A stretch of DNA of 64,000 nucleotides, from NCBI GenBank assembly GCA_963170155.1, contig CAUJGP010000036.1:1-64000 (forward strand). Reading direction: 5' to 3'. Both the position numbers and the translations under genes were made by a program. Of the stretch, positions 8,480-16,854 are shown in pieces (position 1 is the stretch's first letter; each line of letters begins with the position of its first letter). Origin of the DNA: Bdellovibrionota bacterium (GTDB lineage: Bacteria; Bdellovibrionota; Bdellovibrionia; Bdellovibrionales; Bdellovibrionaceae). Under the pieces are notes generated by a model. It was not told where the DNA came from. It saw only the letters and a list, made by a program, of their open reading frames with translations, and did no database searches.

Positions 8480-9535
8480 CTATGAGAAAGTTTGTTGAGC
8501 AAAATTAAATAGTTCTTTAAGGTTTACTTCACTCACATGAGGCTGGCCAGGAGCGCTCAAACAGATAAAATGAAGATGCCCTTCTTTTGAGAGTTTTTTA
8601 TCATGAGTTAAAAGAGGAAGCATCTTTTTATGGCTTTTAAGTAGAGGTTTCAACTCCTCATGTTTCGCTAAATATTTGGAGAGCAGAGGTGTTTTGAGTA
8701 TTTTTTGGAGTGATTGGGAGCTGATCACTTTTTTAGACTCTGAAAATCGAAGAGCCATGAGCAGTCCAAGATTTACCGCCACCCCATGAGGGATTTGGTA
8801 ATAAAGTTCAAAAACATGACCGAAGGTATGACCTAAATTTAAAATCGAGCGTAGACCTTTTTTCTCGAAAGGGTCTTTTAAAACAATTTTATACTTATAG
8901 GCAATCAAAGCAGGAAGGTACGCCCAAAGAGTTTGAGACGTAAATTTTTTTTCTTTGCTTATTTGACTCCAAAGAGTTCCACCGGACAAAAGAGCTGTTT
9001 TAATGATTTCTCCGAGAGCCTCACGGGTTCTTTCTGCAGGTTGGGTGAATAATAAAGGCTTGCAAAGAATAATTTTTTGCGCTGGATAAAAGGTTCCAAT
9101 TTGATTTTTAAAATTTCCGGCATTGAGAGCGGTTTTGCCGCCATGAGAGGAATCAATGGCAGCAAGCCAGGTACTGGGAATATGAATTAGAGGAGCACCT
9201 CGCTTGAAGACACTGGCAAGAAACCCCACGAAATCACCGACGCTTCCTCCTCCAACGGCGATAAAACTCAGATTTTTAGTGGGAATCGATTCAGTTATTT
9301 TTAAGATAGCTTGAAGGTGAGCTTCAAAAGATTTCAATTGCTTCAATGACTCCCCTGCATTCACAGGATAAACAAAAGGGAATTGCTGGAGCCAGCGTTT
9401 GACCTTTGGAAATTTCAAGAGCTGTTGGTCAACCATCAAAATAGAATTTACAGGAAGCTCGTTTCTCAACGGAAAGTGGTTTAAAAATTGAAGTTGGGAT
9501 TGAAACTGTAGATGAGATTCATGTTTTTTTTTCAC
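8480..9535 (-). CDS. aroB: 3-dehydroquinate synthase
   Basis: Second step of the shikimate pathway: DAHP to 3-dehydroquinate with NAD and a divalent metal. About 351 residues, family-typical. Visible motifs are the NAD-binding GGGSVGDFVGFLAS, the substrate region PSTWLAAIDSSHGGKTALN, the lid EALGEIIKTALL, and metal ligands in LNLGHTFGHVFE and PHGVAVN. The usual HGEAV is HGVAV here. The longest ORF starts at 9625 inside aroC. A GTG at 9533-9535 that overlaps the aroC stop as GTGA, with AGGAG seven bases upstream, is the convincing start and implies translational coupling to aroC. Confidence 0.92.
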   Translation of the reverse strand: MKKKHESHLQFQSQLQFLNHFPLRNELPVNSILMVDQQLLKFPKVKRWLQQFPFVYPVNAGESLKQLKSFEAHLQAILKITESIPTKNLSFIAVGGGSVGDFVGFLASVFKRGAPLIHIPSTWLAAIDSSHGGKTALNAGNFKNQIGTFYPAQKIILCKPLLFTQPAERTREALGEIIKTALLSGGTLWSQISKEKKFTSQTLWAYLPALIAYKYKIVLKDPFEKKGLRSILNLGHTFGHVFELYYQIPHGVAVNLGLLMALRFSESKKVISSQSLQKILKTPLLSKYLAKHEELKPLLKSHKKMLPLLTHDKKLSKEGHLHFICLSAPGQPHVSEVNLKELFNFAQQTFS

Positions 9536-10581
9536 ACACGATCTCCTCGTTGCCATAAAATATGATCTGTTATCACTATCCAGGCCATGGATTCTAAAAC
9601 CGGAATGGCTCTGGGAACAATGCAAGGATCATGACGACCTTGTTTTGCCGTATCCAGAACTGATGCCGTAGGCTTAAAGAAGGCTTTGAGAACAATACTT
9701 TCACCTGTGCTGATGCCTCCTCGAATGCCGCCGTAGTGAAGTTGCTGGGTTCGACGATGAAATTCAGACCCTTCGGCAGCAACAGCCTCTCGTCCAACTC
9801 CTAATTCGACTCCAGAGGTTGCTCCGACACCCATGAAAGCAGAGCAGAGGTCCGCTTTCAATTTGTGAAAAACAGGTTGTCCCAGTCCTGCGGGTGGGTT
9901 TTTAATGATAATGATGGCTTCACCGCCATAGCTTTTTCCTTCCGCTTTGGCTTTCAGTAAAAGAGCCTCTATTTGCTTGTTTTTTTCAACAATAGGACAT
10001 CGAGAAGAAAAGGAGTCTATTTCGGATCGATGGGTGATTTGAGAGGCTAAATCTTCAACTTCCTGCGTATTTAAAGCAATTGGACCGATTTGAGTGGAAA
10101 AACCAAAAATTTGAAGCTGGGGATTCGTTTTGGCTAGAATCATTTGGGCTACAGCACCTCCCATGACACGAGCGAGGGTCTCTCGTCCCGAAGAACGGCC
10201 TCCCCCTCGATGGTCTGTGTGTCCAAATTTTAATTTCCAAGTGTCATCGGCGTGTCCAGGGCGAGATTGCTGCTGGATTTTATTATAATCTGAGGAGCGA
10301 GCATCTGTATTACGAACTAAGATAGCAATGGGGGTTCCTAATGTTTTTTCGGCGTACACACCGCTTAAAACTTCAGGATGATCGGTCTCTGCACGGTCAG
10401 AGACAATAGACGCTTGATTTTCTTTTGCTCCTGGGCGGCGGCGGGCTAATTCATTAACAAGTAAAGTCTGATCAAAAGGGACTTCGGAAGGACAACCATC
10501 GATGACCACGCCCAATCCGGTGCCGTGACTTTCCCCGAAACTCGTTATTTGAAAACAATGACCAAATGTATTTGCACCCAA
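9532..10581 (-). CDS. aroC: chorismate synthase
   Basis: Last step of the shikimate pathway: EPSP to chorismate, using reduced FMN. 349 residues, normal length. The N-terminus NTFGHCFQITSFGESHG carries the invariant FGESHG motif. RPGHADDTWKLKFGHTDHRG and GGRSSGRETLARVMGG are family signatures, and RQGRHDPCIVPRAIPV near the C-terminus holds the conserved RHDPC. It is the first gene of a two-gene operon with aroB (four-base overlap). Confidence 0.95.
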   Translation of the reverse strand: MGANTFGHCFQITSFGESHGTGLGVVIDGCPSEVPFDQTLLVNELARRRPGAKENQASIVSDRAETDHPEVLSGVYAEKTLGTPIAILVRNTDARSSDYNKIQQQSRPGHADDTWKLKFGHTDHRGGGRSSGRETLARVMGGAVAQMILAKTNPQLQIFGFSTQIGPIALNTQEVEDLASQITHRSEIDSFSSRCPIVEKNKQIEALLLKAKAEGKSYGGEAIIIIKNPPAGLGQPVFHKLKADLCSAFMGVGATSGVELGVGREAVAAEGSEFHRRTQQLHYGGIRGGISTGESIVLKAFFKPTASVLDTAKQGRHDPCIVPRAIPVLESMAWIVITDHILWQRGDRV

Positions 10582-10731
10582 TTGATACCACCTTTTTCTT
10601 CATTTGTGGATTTATCCTTAATTGGCATTTTTACATGGTGAATAGGGGCTGGCTAGTGATTTATATGACCCCTAATAACTGTAACATAATTTTTGTTTTC
10701 TCAAGAAGGGGCATTAGAAGTTAAGTTTAAT

Positions 10732-10760
10732 TTGATCTTAAGCCAAAAAAAATTTGATAT
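10732..10760 (+). promoter_or_regulatory. putative sigma-70 promoter of the sensor-kinase operon
   Basis: TTGATC (10732-10737), 17-base spacer, TGATAT (10755-10760). It lies upstream of the small ORF and the two kinase genes. Predicted by eye only. Confidence 0.4.
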
Positions 10761-10778
10761 TATGGTAGAGGTGATCGC

Positions 10779-10913
10779 TTGGATTTGAATAGAGAATTTA
10801 CAGAAAAGCTGTCTTTTTTGATCAGGATTGGAGAAATCACCTCATCGGCCCGAGCAAATTTCATTGCTAATTTAAGTATGGGGTTTTATAGCTTTTTTGT
10901 TTGTGCTGCGTAA
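10779..10913 (+). CDS. possible small protein, 44 residues, upstream of the kinase genes
   Basis: A TTG-initiated ORF with AGAGG seven bases upstream, ending 17 bases before the start of the histidine kinase. The sequence starts hydrophilic (LDLNREFTEKLSFLIRIGE) and ends hydrophobic (MGFYSFFVCAA). No family recognised. The predicted promoter would leave almost no leader in front of it, so it may instead be part of the kinase leader. A leader peptide or small membrane-associated protein are both possible. Confidence 0.35.
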   Translation: MDLNREFTEKLSFLIRIGEITSSARANFIANLSMGFYSFFVCAA

Positions 10914-10930
10914 ATATTAGGAGAAAAAGC

Positions 10931-12337
10931 ATGCATACTTCCGACAACTTGGGGTTTATATCTGATCCTAAATTTGAAGCATTTTTGGAAACAGCGCCAG
11001 ATGCTATTGTTGTTGTCAATCCTCTAGGTCAAATAGTGATGCTAAATCAACTCACAGAACAGATGTTTGAGTATAGCCGCCAAGAAATGCTAGGTCATCA
11101 AATCGAGATATTGGTTCCAGAACGTTTTCATGGGAATCATGTGCAATATCGCAATGGTTATTTTATGAACCCGCGGACTCGCCCCATGGGTGAAGGAAGA
11201 GAGTTGGCGGGACGAAAAAAAAGTGGTCAAGAGTTTCCTATAGAGATCAGTTTAAGCCCAATGGAAACAGAATCCGGTAAACTCGTCATTAGTATTATTC
11301 GTGATATTACTCCTCGCAAGCAACTGGAAGCAAAATTTAGAGGACTCTTAGAGTCAGCACCAGATGGTATTGTTGTTGTTGATAAAGATGGAAAGATTCA
11401 GATCGTAAATAGCCAAGTTTGCCATCTTTTTGGATACACTAAGGATGAACTATTGGGTCAGCCTGTTGAGCTTTTAGTTCCTCAGCAATTTAGAGCCAGT
11501 CACATTGATTATCGTAGCAGTTACACCCAGAACCCTCGAACTCGTCCCATGGGGGCTGGACGAGCTTTAGCTGGATGCAAGAAAGATGGGACTGAGTTTC
11601 CCGTGGAAATCTCACTGAGTCCTTTAGAGACAGAGCATGGCATTCTTATTACGAGCATTATTCGGGATATTACGGATCGTCGACATGCTGAGGAGCAAAT
11701 TCAAGCGACACTTCGTGAAAAAGAAGCTTTATTGAAAGAAATCCACCATCGAGTGAAAAATAATCTTCAGGTCACTTCAAGTTTACTTCGTTTACAGTCT
11801 GAATCCATTAAAGATGATAAAGCCCGATGGATGTTCATGGAGAGTCAAAATAGAATTCGATCCATGGCTCTTGTCCACGAGAAGCTTTATCAATCCACGG
11901 ATCTTTCAAAGATTAACTTTTCAGATTACTTAAAAAGTTTGTCTCGTCTCCTCTTTCGGTCCTTTGGAGTTGGGGATCATAATATTAATTTTATGATTAA
12001 TGGGAGCGTCGTATATTTAAGTATTGAAACGGCGATACCTTGTGGATTGATCGTTAACGAACTCTTGTCTAATTGTTTAAAACACGCATTTCCTGAAGAT
12101 AGACTGGGAAAGATCGAAGTTGTCATTGATTCTCAGAACAAGAGGGTTTCAGTCTCTGTGTGTGATGATGGTGTTGGTTTACCTGAAAACTTTGATTTGA
12201 ATAAAACTGAAACTTTGGGACTACAATTGGTTAACACGTTAGTTAAGCAACTTAATGGAAAAATTGAAGTTCGAGCAAATAAAGGAACATGTTTCCACTT
12301 TTCTTTTTTCGAAGATAGAGGACATCATGAAGCATGA
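10931..12337 (+). CDS. PAS-PAS sensor histidine kinase (HisKA_2 type)
   Basis: About 468 residues, cytoplasmic (no membrane segment). Two tandem PAS domains, about 14-130 and 137-255, are very alike. Both contain a version of APDxIVVV, LLGQ/MLGHxxE-LVP and RTRPMGxGRxLAG, which points to an internal duplication. Then comes a HisKA_2 dimerisation domain with the phospho-acceptor His in EIHHRVKNNLQ (residue 272 or 273). The ATPase domain has NELLSNCLKHAF (N box, ~375) and DDGVGLPE (G1 box). The longest ORF begins at 10901 (TTG), but ATG 10931 has AGGAG at good spacing and is used. Its 3' end overlaps the hybrid kinase by 11 bases, so it most likely phosphorylates a receiver in that protein. Confidence 0.9.
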   Translation: MHTSDNLGFISDPKFEAFLETAPDAIVVVNPLGQIVMLNQLTEQMFEYSRQEMLGHQIEILVPERFHGNHVQYRNGYFMNPRTRPMGEGRELAGRKKSGQEFPIEISLSPMETESGKLVISIIRDITPRKQLEAKFRGLLESAPDGIVVVDKDGKIQIVNSQVCHLFGYTKDELLGQPVELLVPQQFRASHIDYRSSYTQNPRTRPMGAGRALAGCKKDGTEFPVEISLSPLETEHGILITSIIRDITDRRHAEEQIQATLREKEALLKEIHHRVKNNLQVTSSLLRLQSESIKDDKARWMFMESQNRIRSMALVHEKLYQSTDLSKINFSDYLKSLSRLLFRSFGVGDHNINFMINGSVVYLSIETAIPCGLIVNELLSNCLKHAFPEDRLGKIEVVIDSQNKRVSVSVCDDGVGLPENFDLNKTETLGLQLVNTLVKQLNGKIEVRANKGTCFHFSFFEDRGHHEA

Positions 12338-14744
12338 AGAGATCGCACCAAAACAAAAAGTGAAAATACTTGTTGTTGAAGATGAAAATATCGTTGCAAT
12401 GGATATCGAGAGAAGCTTAACCAAGATTGGTTATGAAGTGGTAGGGATAGCTAATGATGGACCACAGGCTTTAGCAATGGTAGAGGCCCAGATACCGGAT
12501 CTTATTTTAATGGATATTAAGCTTAAAGGAAAGATGGACGGTATTGAAACCGCAAAAAATGTTAGGGAAAAATATAAAATACCGATTGTTTTTTTAACAG
12601 CTTATGCCGATGAACCAACCTTAGAGAGAGCTAAAGTTACAGAACCGTTTGGGTATCTTCTTAAACCTTTTGAAGAATCGGAGCTACATACAGTCATTGA
12701 AGTCGCCTTGTACAAACATAAATCAGTGGAGCGGCGCCAGGAAGAGGCGCGAGCCGCGCTTAAATTAAGCGAAGACACCTTGAAGCTTTTTGTCAATTCT
12801 GTTCAAGAGTACGCTATTTTTTTACTGGATAAAGAAGGAAAAGTCGCGAGCTGGAATTCTGGAGCTCAACGCATTAAAGGATACAATCTTGAAGAAATCA
12901 TTGGGCAGCATTTTTCTATTTTTTATCCCCCTGAAGAAGCCATGAAAAGAGAGCCTCAAAGGATATTAAAGATGGCAGAACAACTTGGCACTGTCGAAGA
13001 AGAGGGTTGGAGATTAAGAAAGTGTGGTCGCAAATACTGGGCTCATGTGACGGTTTCAGCAATTCGAGATTCTCAAGGAGAGCTCATTGGATATGGAAAA
13101 GTATTGAGGGATCTTACAGAAAAAAAATTATTTGAAGATCGTTTGAGAGACAGTGAAAAACAAAAAGCTGCCATTCTTGAAACATCCATGGATTGCGTTA
13201 TATCTATGGATCATCTTGGGTACATTATCGACTTCAATGCAGCTGCAGAACGAACTTTTCTCTATAAAAGAGAAGAGGTTTTGGGTCTGCCTTTACATGA
13301 AATTATTATTCCAGAGCGATATCGTGAATCCTATTTTCAAGGGCTGTTGAGCTATATGAAGACGGGACAGGGTGTTTTGATTGGTAAAAGAATCGAAATG
13401 GCTGGGACTCGCTCCAATGGTGAAGAATTCCCCATCGAAGTTTCTATTGTTGCCATCCATTTAGGAGAGTACCCTATTTTCACCAGTTTTTTACGCGATA
13501 TTTCTCATCGCAAGAGAAAAGAGGAAGAGTTACGTTTGGCAAAAGAAGTTGCTGAAACTTCGAATCAAACTAAGAGCGCTTTTCTAGCAAATATGTCCCA
13601 TGAAATTAGAACCCCACTAGGGATCATTCTTGGGTTTTCTGATCTTTTGGGTGAACTTAATATTAGCCGCTCTTCTCGTGCTAATTATCTTGCTACTATC
13701 AAAAAGAATGGAGAGCTTCTTTCAAAGGTCATTAATGATATTCTTGATTTGTCGAAAGTTGAAGCGGGTAAAATGGATATAGAGATTCGCGAGACTTCTT
13801 TAGAGGAAATTTTATCAGATATCAGAGAACCATTATTATTAAAAACAAAAGAAAAAGGAATCTTAATTAATTTTTATTACGATAGCATTATTCCAGATAA
13901 GATTAAGACAGACCCTTTTCGAGTGCGGCAGATATTTTATAATATCGTAGGAAATGCCGTCAAATTTACGGAGAAAGGTTCTGTTGATATAAGAACAAAA
14001 TATATTGCTCATGGAAATAAACAATCAGAGTTGATATTTACTGTCACTGATACAGGAAGAGGTATTGAAGAGGAATATAAGGACAAAATATTTACCTCCT
14101 TTTCTCAAGGAGACATTTCCACAGTGAGGACATTTGGTGGCGCAGGCATTGGCCTGTCACTTGCAAAAAAATTAGCTCAATTATTAGGAGGAGATGTCGA
14201 GTTGACGCACACTGAAATTGGAAAAGGATCTACTTTTACCATTAGGATTGCCGCTGGTCTCCCTTGTCTTAATAAAGGAGAACATCGCCCGACAAATCCT
14301 GTTAATATGTTGTCCCACGAACAATTGCGTTTAGAGAACATGAAGATTTTACTTGTTGAAGACTCGCTGGATAATCAATTTATAGCTAGTCGCATGCTCA
14401 AAATGTCGGGAGCTGATGTTGATTTAGCATCTAATGGAGCTGAGGCTTTGAATCAGGTTCAGCAACACCGGTATGATCTTATTCTTATGGATCTACAAAT
14501 GCCTGTTATGGATGGTTATGAAGCGACAGAGAAGCTTCGTAAATCCGGATATGGAGCTCCTATTGTTGCCCTCACGGCTCATGCTCTTGTTGAAGATCGA
14601 AAAAAATGCCTCTCTCTTGGTTTTAATGATCATTTGAGTAAACCTATTCGAGGTGATCTTTTAATAGACTGCATTAGAAATTTAGTAAGGAATGATAAGG
14701 GGTTATCCAATATTATTTCATCGAAGAACTCACTTCATTCGTAA
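12327..14744 (+). CDS. hybrid sensor kinase: receiver - PAS - PAS - HisKA - HATPase - receiver
   Basis: About 805 residues, soluble. N-terminal receiver (KILVVEDENIV; phospho-acceptor Asp63 in LILMDIKL; Lys in LLKPFEE). Two PAS domains follow, about 150-270 and 280-400, the second with the same ERYRESYFQ-type helix as the partner kinase. HisKA has NMSHEIRTP (His425). The HATPase domain has NAVKFTEKG, DTGRGIEEE and GAGIGLSLAKKL. The C-terminal receiver has Asp722 in LILMDLQMPVMDG. The start was placed at ATG 12327 (GAGG six bases upstream) rather than the ORF start at 12255. The 11-base overlap with the preceding gene implies coupling. The architecture fits a phosphorelay whose output is another protein, since there is no DNA-binding domain. 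The ligand is unknown. Confidence 0.9.
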   Translation: MKHEEIAPKQKVKILVVEDENIVAMDIERSLTKIGYEVVGIANDGPQALAMVEAQIPDLILMDIKLKGKMDGIETAKNVREKYKIPIVFLTAYADEPTLERAKVTEPFGYLLKPFEESELHTVIEVALYKHKSVERRQEEARAALKLSEDTLKLFVNSVQEYAIFLLDKEGKVASWNSGAQRIKGYNLEEIIGQHFSIFYPPEEAMKREPQRILKMAEQLGTVEEEGWRLRKCGRKYWAHVTVSAIRDSQGELIGYGKVLRDLTEKKLFEDRLRDSEKQKAAILETSMDCVISMDHLGYIIDFNAAAERTFLYKREEVLGLPLHEIIIPERYRESYFQGLLSYMKTGQGVLIGKRIEMAGTRSNGEEFPIEVSIVAIHLGEYPIFTSFLRDISHRKRKEEELRLAKEVAETSNQTKSAFLANMSHEIRTPLGIILGFSDLLGELNISRSSRANYLATIKKNGELLSKVINDILDLSKVEAGKMDIEIRETSLEEILSDIREPLLLKTKEKGILINFYYDSIIPDKIKTDPFRVRQIFYNIVGNAVKFTEKGSVDIRTKYIAHGNKQSELIFTVTDTGRGIEEEYKDKIFTSFSQGDISTVRTFGGAGIGLSLAKKLAQLLGGDVELTHTEIGKGSTFTIRIAAGLPCLNKGEHRPTNPVNMLSHEQLRLENMKILLVEDSLDNQFIASRMLKMSGADVDLASNGAEALNQVQQHRYDLILMDLQMPVMDGYEATEKLRKSGYGAPIVALTAHALVEDRKKCLSLGFNDHLSKPIRGDLLIDCIRNLVRNDKGLSNIISSKNSLHS

Positions 14745-14897
14745 CGAACTCTTTTATTTTGCCTGTGACACATTCTTTTTACCAAGGAGATAATGCGTAG
14801 CGCCTAATCTCTTATGGTCACTAGCAATAAGCTTTGATTCCATTAATCTTTTGTAAAGCCCAACTCCGCATTTTATGAAGCTCTGCTTCAATAATAA

Positions 14898-14933
14898 AAA
14901 AAGGTGTCATTTCTAGTGAAAAAGGTGTCATTT
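14898..14933. promoter_or_regulatory. direct repeat, possible operator
   Basis: The 15-mer AAAAAGGTGTCATTT occurs at 14898-14912 and again at 14919-14933. The 21-base spacing (two helical turns) would place two bound proteins on the same face of the DNA. It lies 35 bases upstream of the secreted hydrolase gene. Confidence 0.4.
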
Positions 14934-14967
14934 TTGTAGCTATTATGGAGATTGCGGGGAGGGGAAT

Positions 14968-16830
14968 ATGAATATGAATGTTACTTCATTGTTCAAGAAG
15001 GCTAATTTTCGACGGAAACAAAGGGATGCTTTTTCGTTAATATTGACGATGTCTTTGTTCTTTAGCCATTTTGCTGAAGCACAAGAGACTTCGAATCGAC
15101 AGTACCCAAGGGCGAGTGGCATTAGCTCTTTCATGACTCTAGAAGAACAAAAAAAATTGGATACTGAGAGTTTTTATGCTCAGTTCTTAAATGGATTTTC
15201 TCCTCAGGGTACAGATCTTACCATTCAATCTAAAGAGACACAGTTTTTTGAGTGGATTCCACATGGAGGATTAATCTCTGCGGTGCCCCCTCGCTGTCGT
15301 CCAGAAGTTTGGGAAATGCAAATAAAGAGCCTTGAGTTATCCCCTCGAGATTTCAGTGTGCAAGTTCAAAAGTATTTTGATCAATGTGGTCCCTATCTCA
15401 ATTCAAGAGCCCCCCAAGGGATTTTGAGTCTATTAGATTTTTCCTTAGTGAGTTATCCTATTTTAGAAAACTCTCGCATTCAGGCTTTTTCTTTTGAAAC
15501 TCAAAAGGGACGTTATTTGAATGGATTTATTGGAGTTAAAGATCAAACTCCACGTCCTTGGGTTCTTTTGAAGTGTGGCGTCTTTTGTGAAGCGAATCCT
15601 AATAATATTTCTATAAAAAATTATGTGATCAACTTATTTGATCAGACTCCTTTTAATTTGATAGTTTTGGGAAATCGAACAGGGGAAGATTATATTGCGA
15701 ATAACAAAGTTTTCAGTATGGCAGGTTATGATGAATCAGAGGATTTATTAGAGGTTGCTGAGTGGTTGAGAACTCAATCTTCGAAGAAAGAGCTGGTTTC
15801 TTCTCTTCATATCGTTACACTGAGTCTGGGTAGTTCTGCAGCACTGATGCTAGAAAAAAAATTAAGTGAAGGGCCTGAGGAGCAAAGAGAGGTTGTTCAA
15901 TCGATATCAGCACTTTGTGGTGTTGCTGATCTGAAATCCACGATGAAGCAAATGTTTGTCACATCAATCAAAGGATATGCCTTTACTGAATTCACTTGGG
16001 ATAAATTAACAAAAGCCCGTTCAAAGTTACCTGAAGTTGATTATCTTCTGAATCGTGAGAAACCAGAAGCTCCTATAATTCCAGGTCTGTTAGGTCGAAT
16101 GACAGCGGAATATTTATTGCTGGAGAGGGAAAAACAAGGTGAACTTGTGGAGGATCGAAAGGCACTTCTTGATGTCATAGAGAAAGAGTTTTGGCAGAAT
16201 AATGATCGTTCTAACGATCACTATGAAGCCAAGGTTCCACTTTTAGTATGGGCGAGCAAAGATGATTCCGTTGTCCCTTTTTCGATTAACACAGGTAAAT
16301 TATCAAAGACACACGGGCTTCAGGCTGGACCTTTAATGGGGATTGTTAAAGTTCCTTATGGGGATCACTGCGGATTTTCAACAGCCTATGGATATTCTGT
16401 TGTTTCTACCGTGTTAAGGTCTTTTATCCTTAGTCAATCTCCCGAGTTTTCGGATCGCATTGTTCAGCAGACAATTCCAGCGCCATTCAGCTTTACTCCC
16501 ATGAACCGAGATGAACGTTTGATTAATTTTTGGTGGAATTACGGAAAAGACAATCTTAACTCTATCGTTTTGAATATGGAGTTGAGTTCTGTCGGAGGTA
16601 AGTTTTGCACTGACAAAAATCTATACTCAGGAGCGGAGTTTTGTGGTCGTGTTGTGAAGCGAACATTACCAATTGCTTTATTTGAAGACTATGGATTTAA
16701 GAAACCAAAAAACCAGGTCGAGAAAGAAGCTTTGGTCAGAGAGTTGAATGGACGAGCTGGAATTGGTTATCAGCATCAACCGATTATTGGTGAAAACCAA
16801 TGGCCTGATCAAATTTTAGTGTATTTTTAA
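14968..16830 (+). CDS. secreted alpha/beta-hydrolase-fold protein
   Basis: 620 residues with a long signal peptide (DAFSLILTMSLFFSHFAEA). The middle carries an alpha/beta hydrolase core. The probable nucleophile Ser is in VTLSLGSSAAL, where the first Gly of the usual G-x-S-x-G elbow is replaced. The acid is in PLLVWASKDDSVVPF and the His in PYGDHCGFS. This order and spacing resembles the YheT/EMB8-like group of esterases, to which many exported Bdellovibrio-type proteins are related. The C-terminal ~130 residues are not recognised. GGGGAGGGGAAT supplies the ribosome binding site. Monocistronic, convergent with the propeller lipoprotein gene. The substrate is unknown. Confidence 0.7.
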   Translation: MNMNVTSLFKKANFRRKQRDAFSLILTMSLFFSHFAEAQETSNRQYPRASGISSFMTLEEQKKLDTESFYAQFLNGFSPQGTDLTIQSKETQFFEWIPHGGLISAVPPRCRPEVWEMQIKSLELSPRDFSVQVQKYFDQCGPYLNSRAPQGILSLLDFSLVSYPILENSRIQAFSFETQKGRYLNGFIGVKDQTPRPWVLLKCGVFCEANPNNISIKNYVINLFDQTPFNLIVLGNRTGEDYIANNKVFSMAGYDESEDLLEVAEWLRTQSSKKELVSSLHIVTLSLGSSAALMLEKKLSEGPEEQREVVQSISALCGVADLKSTMKQMFVTSIKGYAFTEFTWDKLTKARSKLPEVDYLLNREKPEAPIIPGLLGRMTAEYLLLEREKQGELVEDRKALLDVIEKEFWQNNDRSNDHYEAKVPLLVWASKDDSVVPFSINTGKLSKTHGLQAGPLMGIVKVPYGDHCGFSTAYGYSVVSTVLRSFILSQSPEFSDRIVQQTIPAPFSFTPMNRDERLINFWWNYGKDNLNSIVLNMELSSVGGKFCTDKNLYSGAEFCGRVVKRTLPIALFEDYGFKKPKNQVEKEALVRELNGRAGIGYQHQPIIGENQWPDQILVYF

Positions 16831-16854
16831 AGTTTGTATTTAATCACAAAAACT

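Noticed and set aside
9536-9625. Extended N-terminus of AroB reading inside aroC
   Set aside because: The GTGA overlap with AGGAG upstream gives a better start, and the extension has no counterpart in the family.
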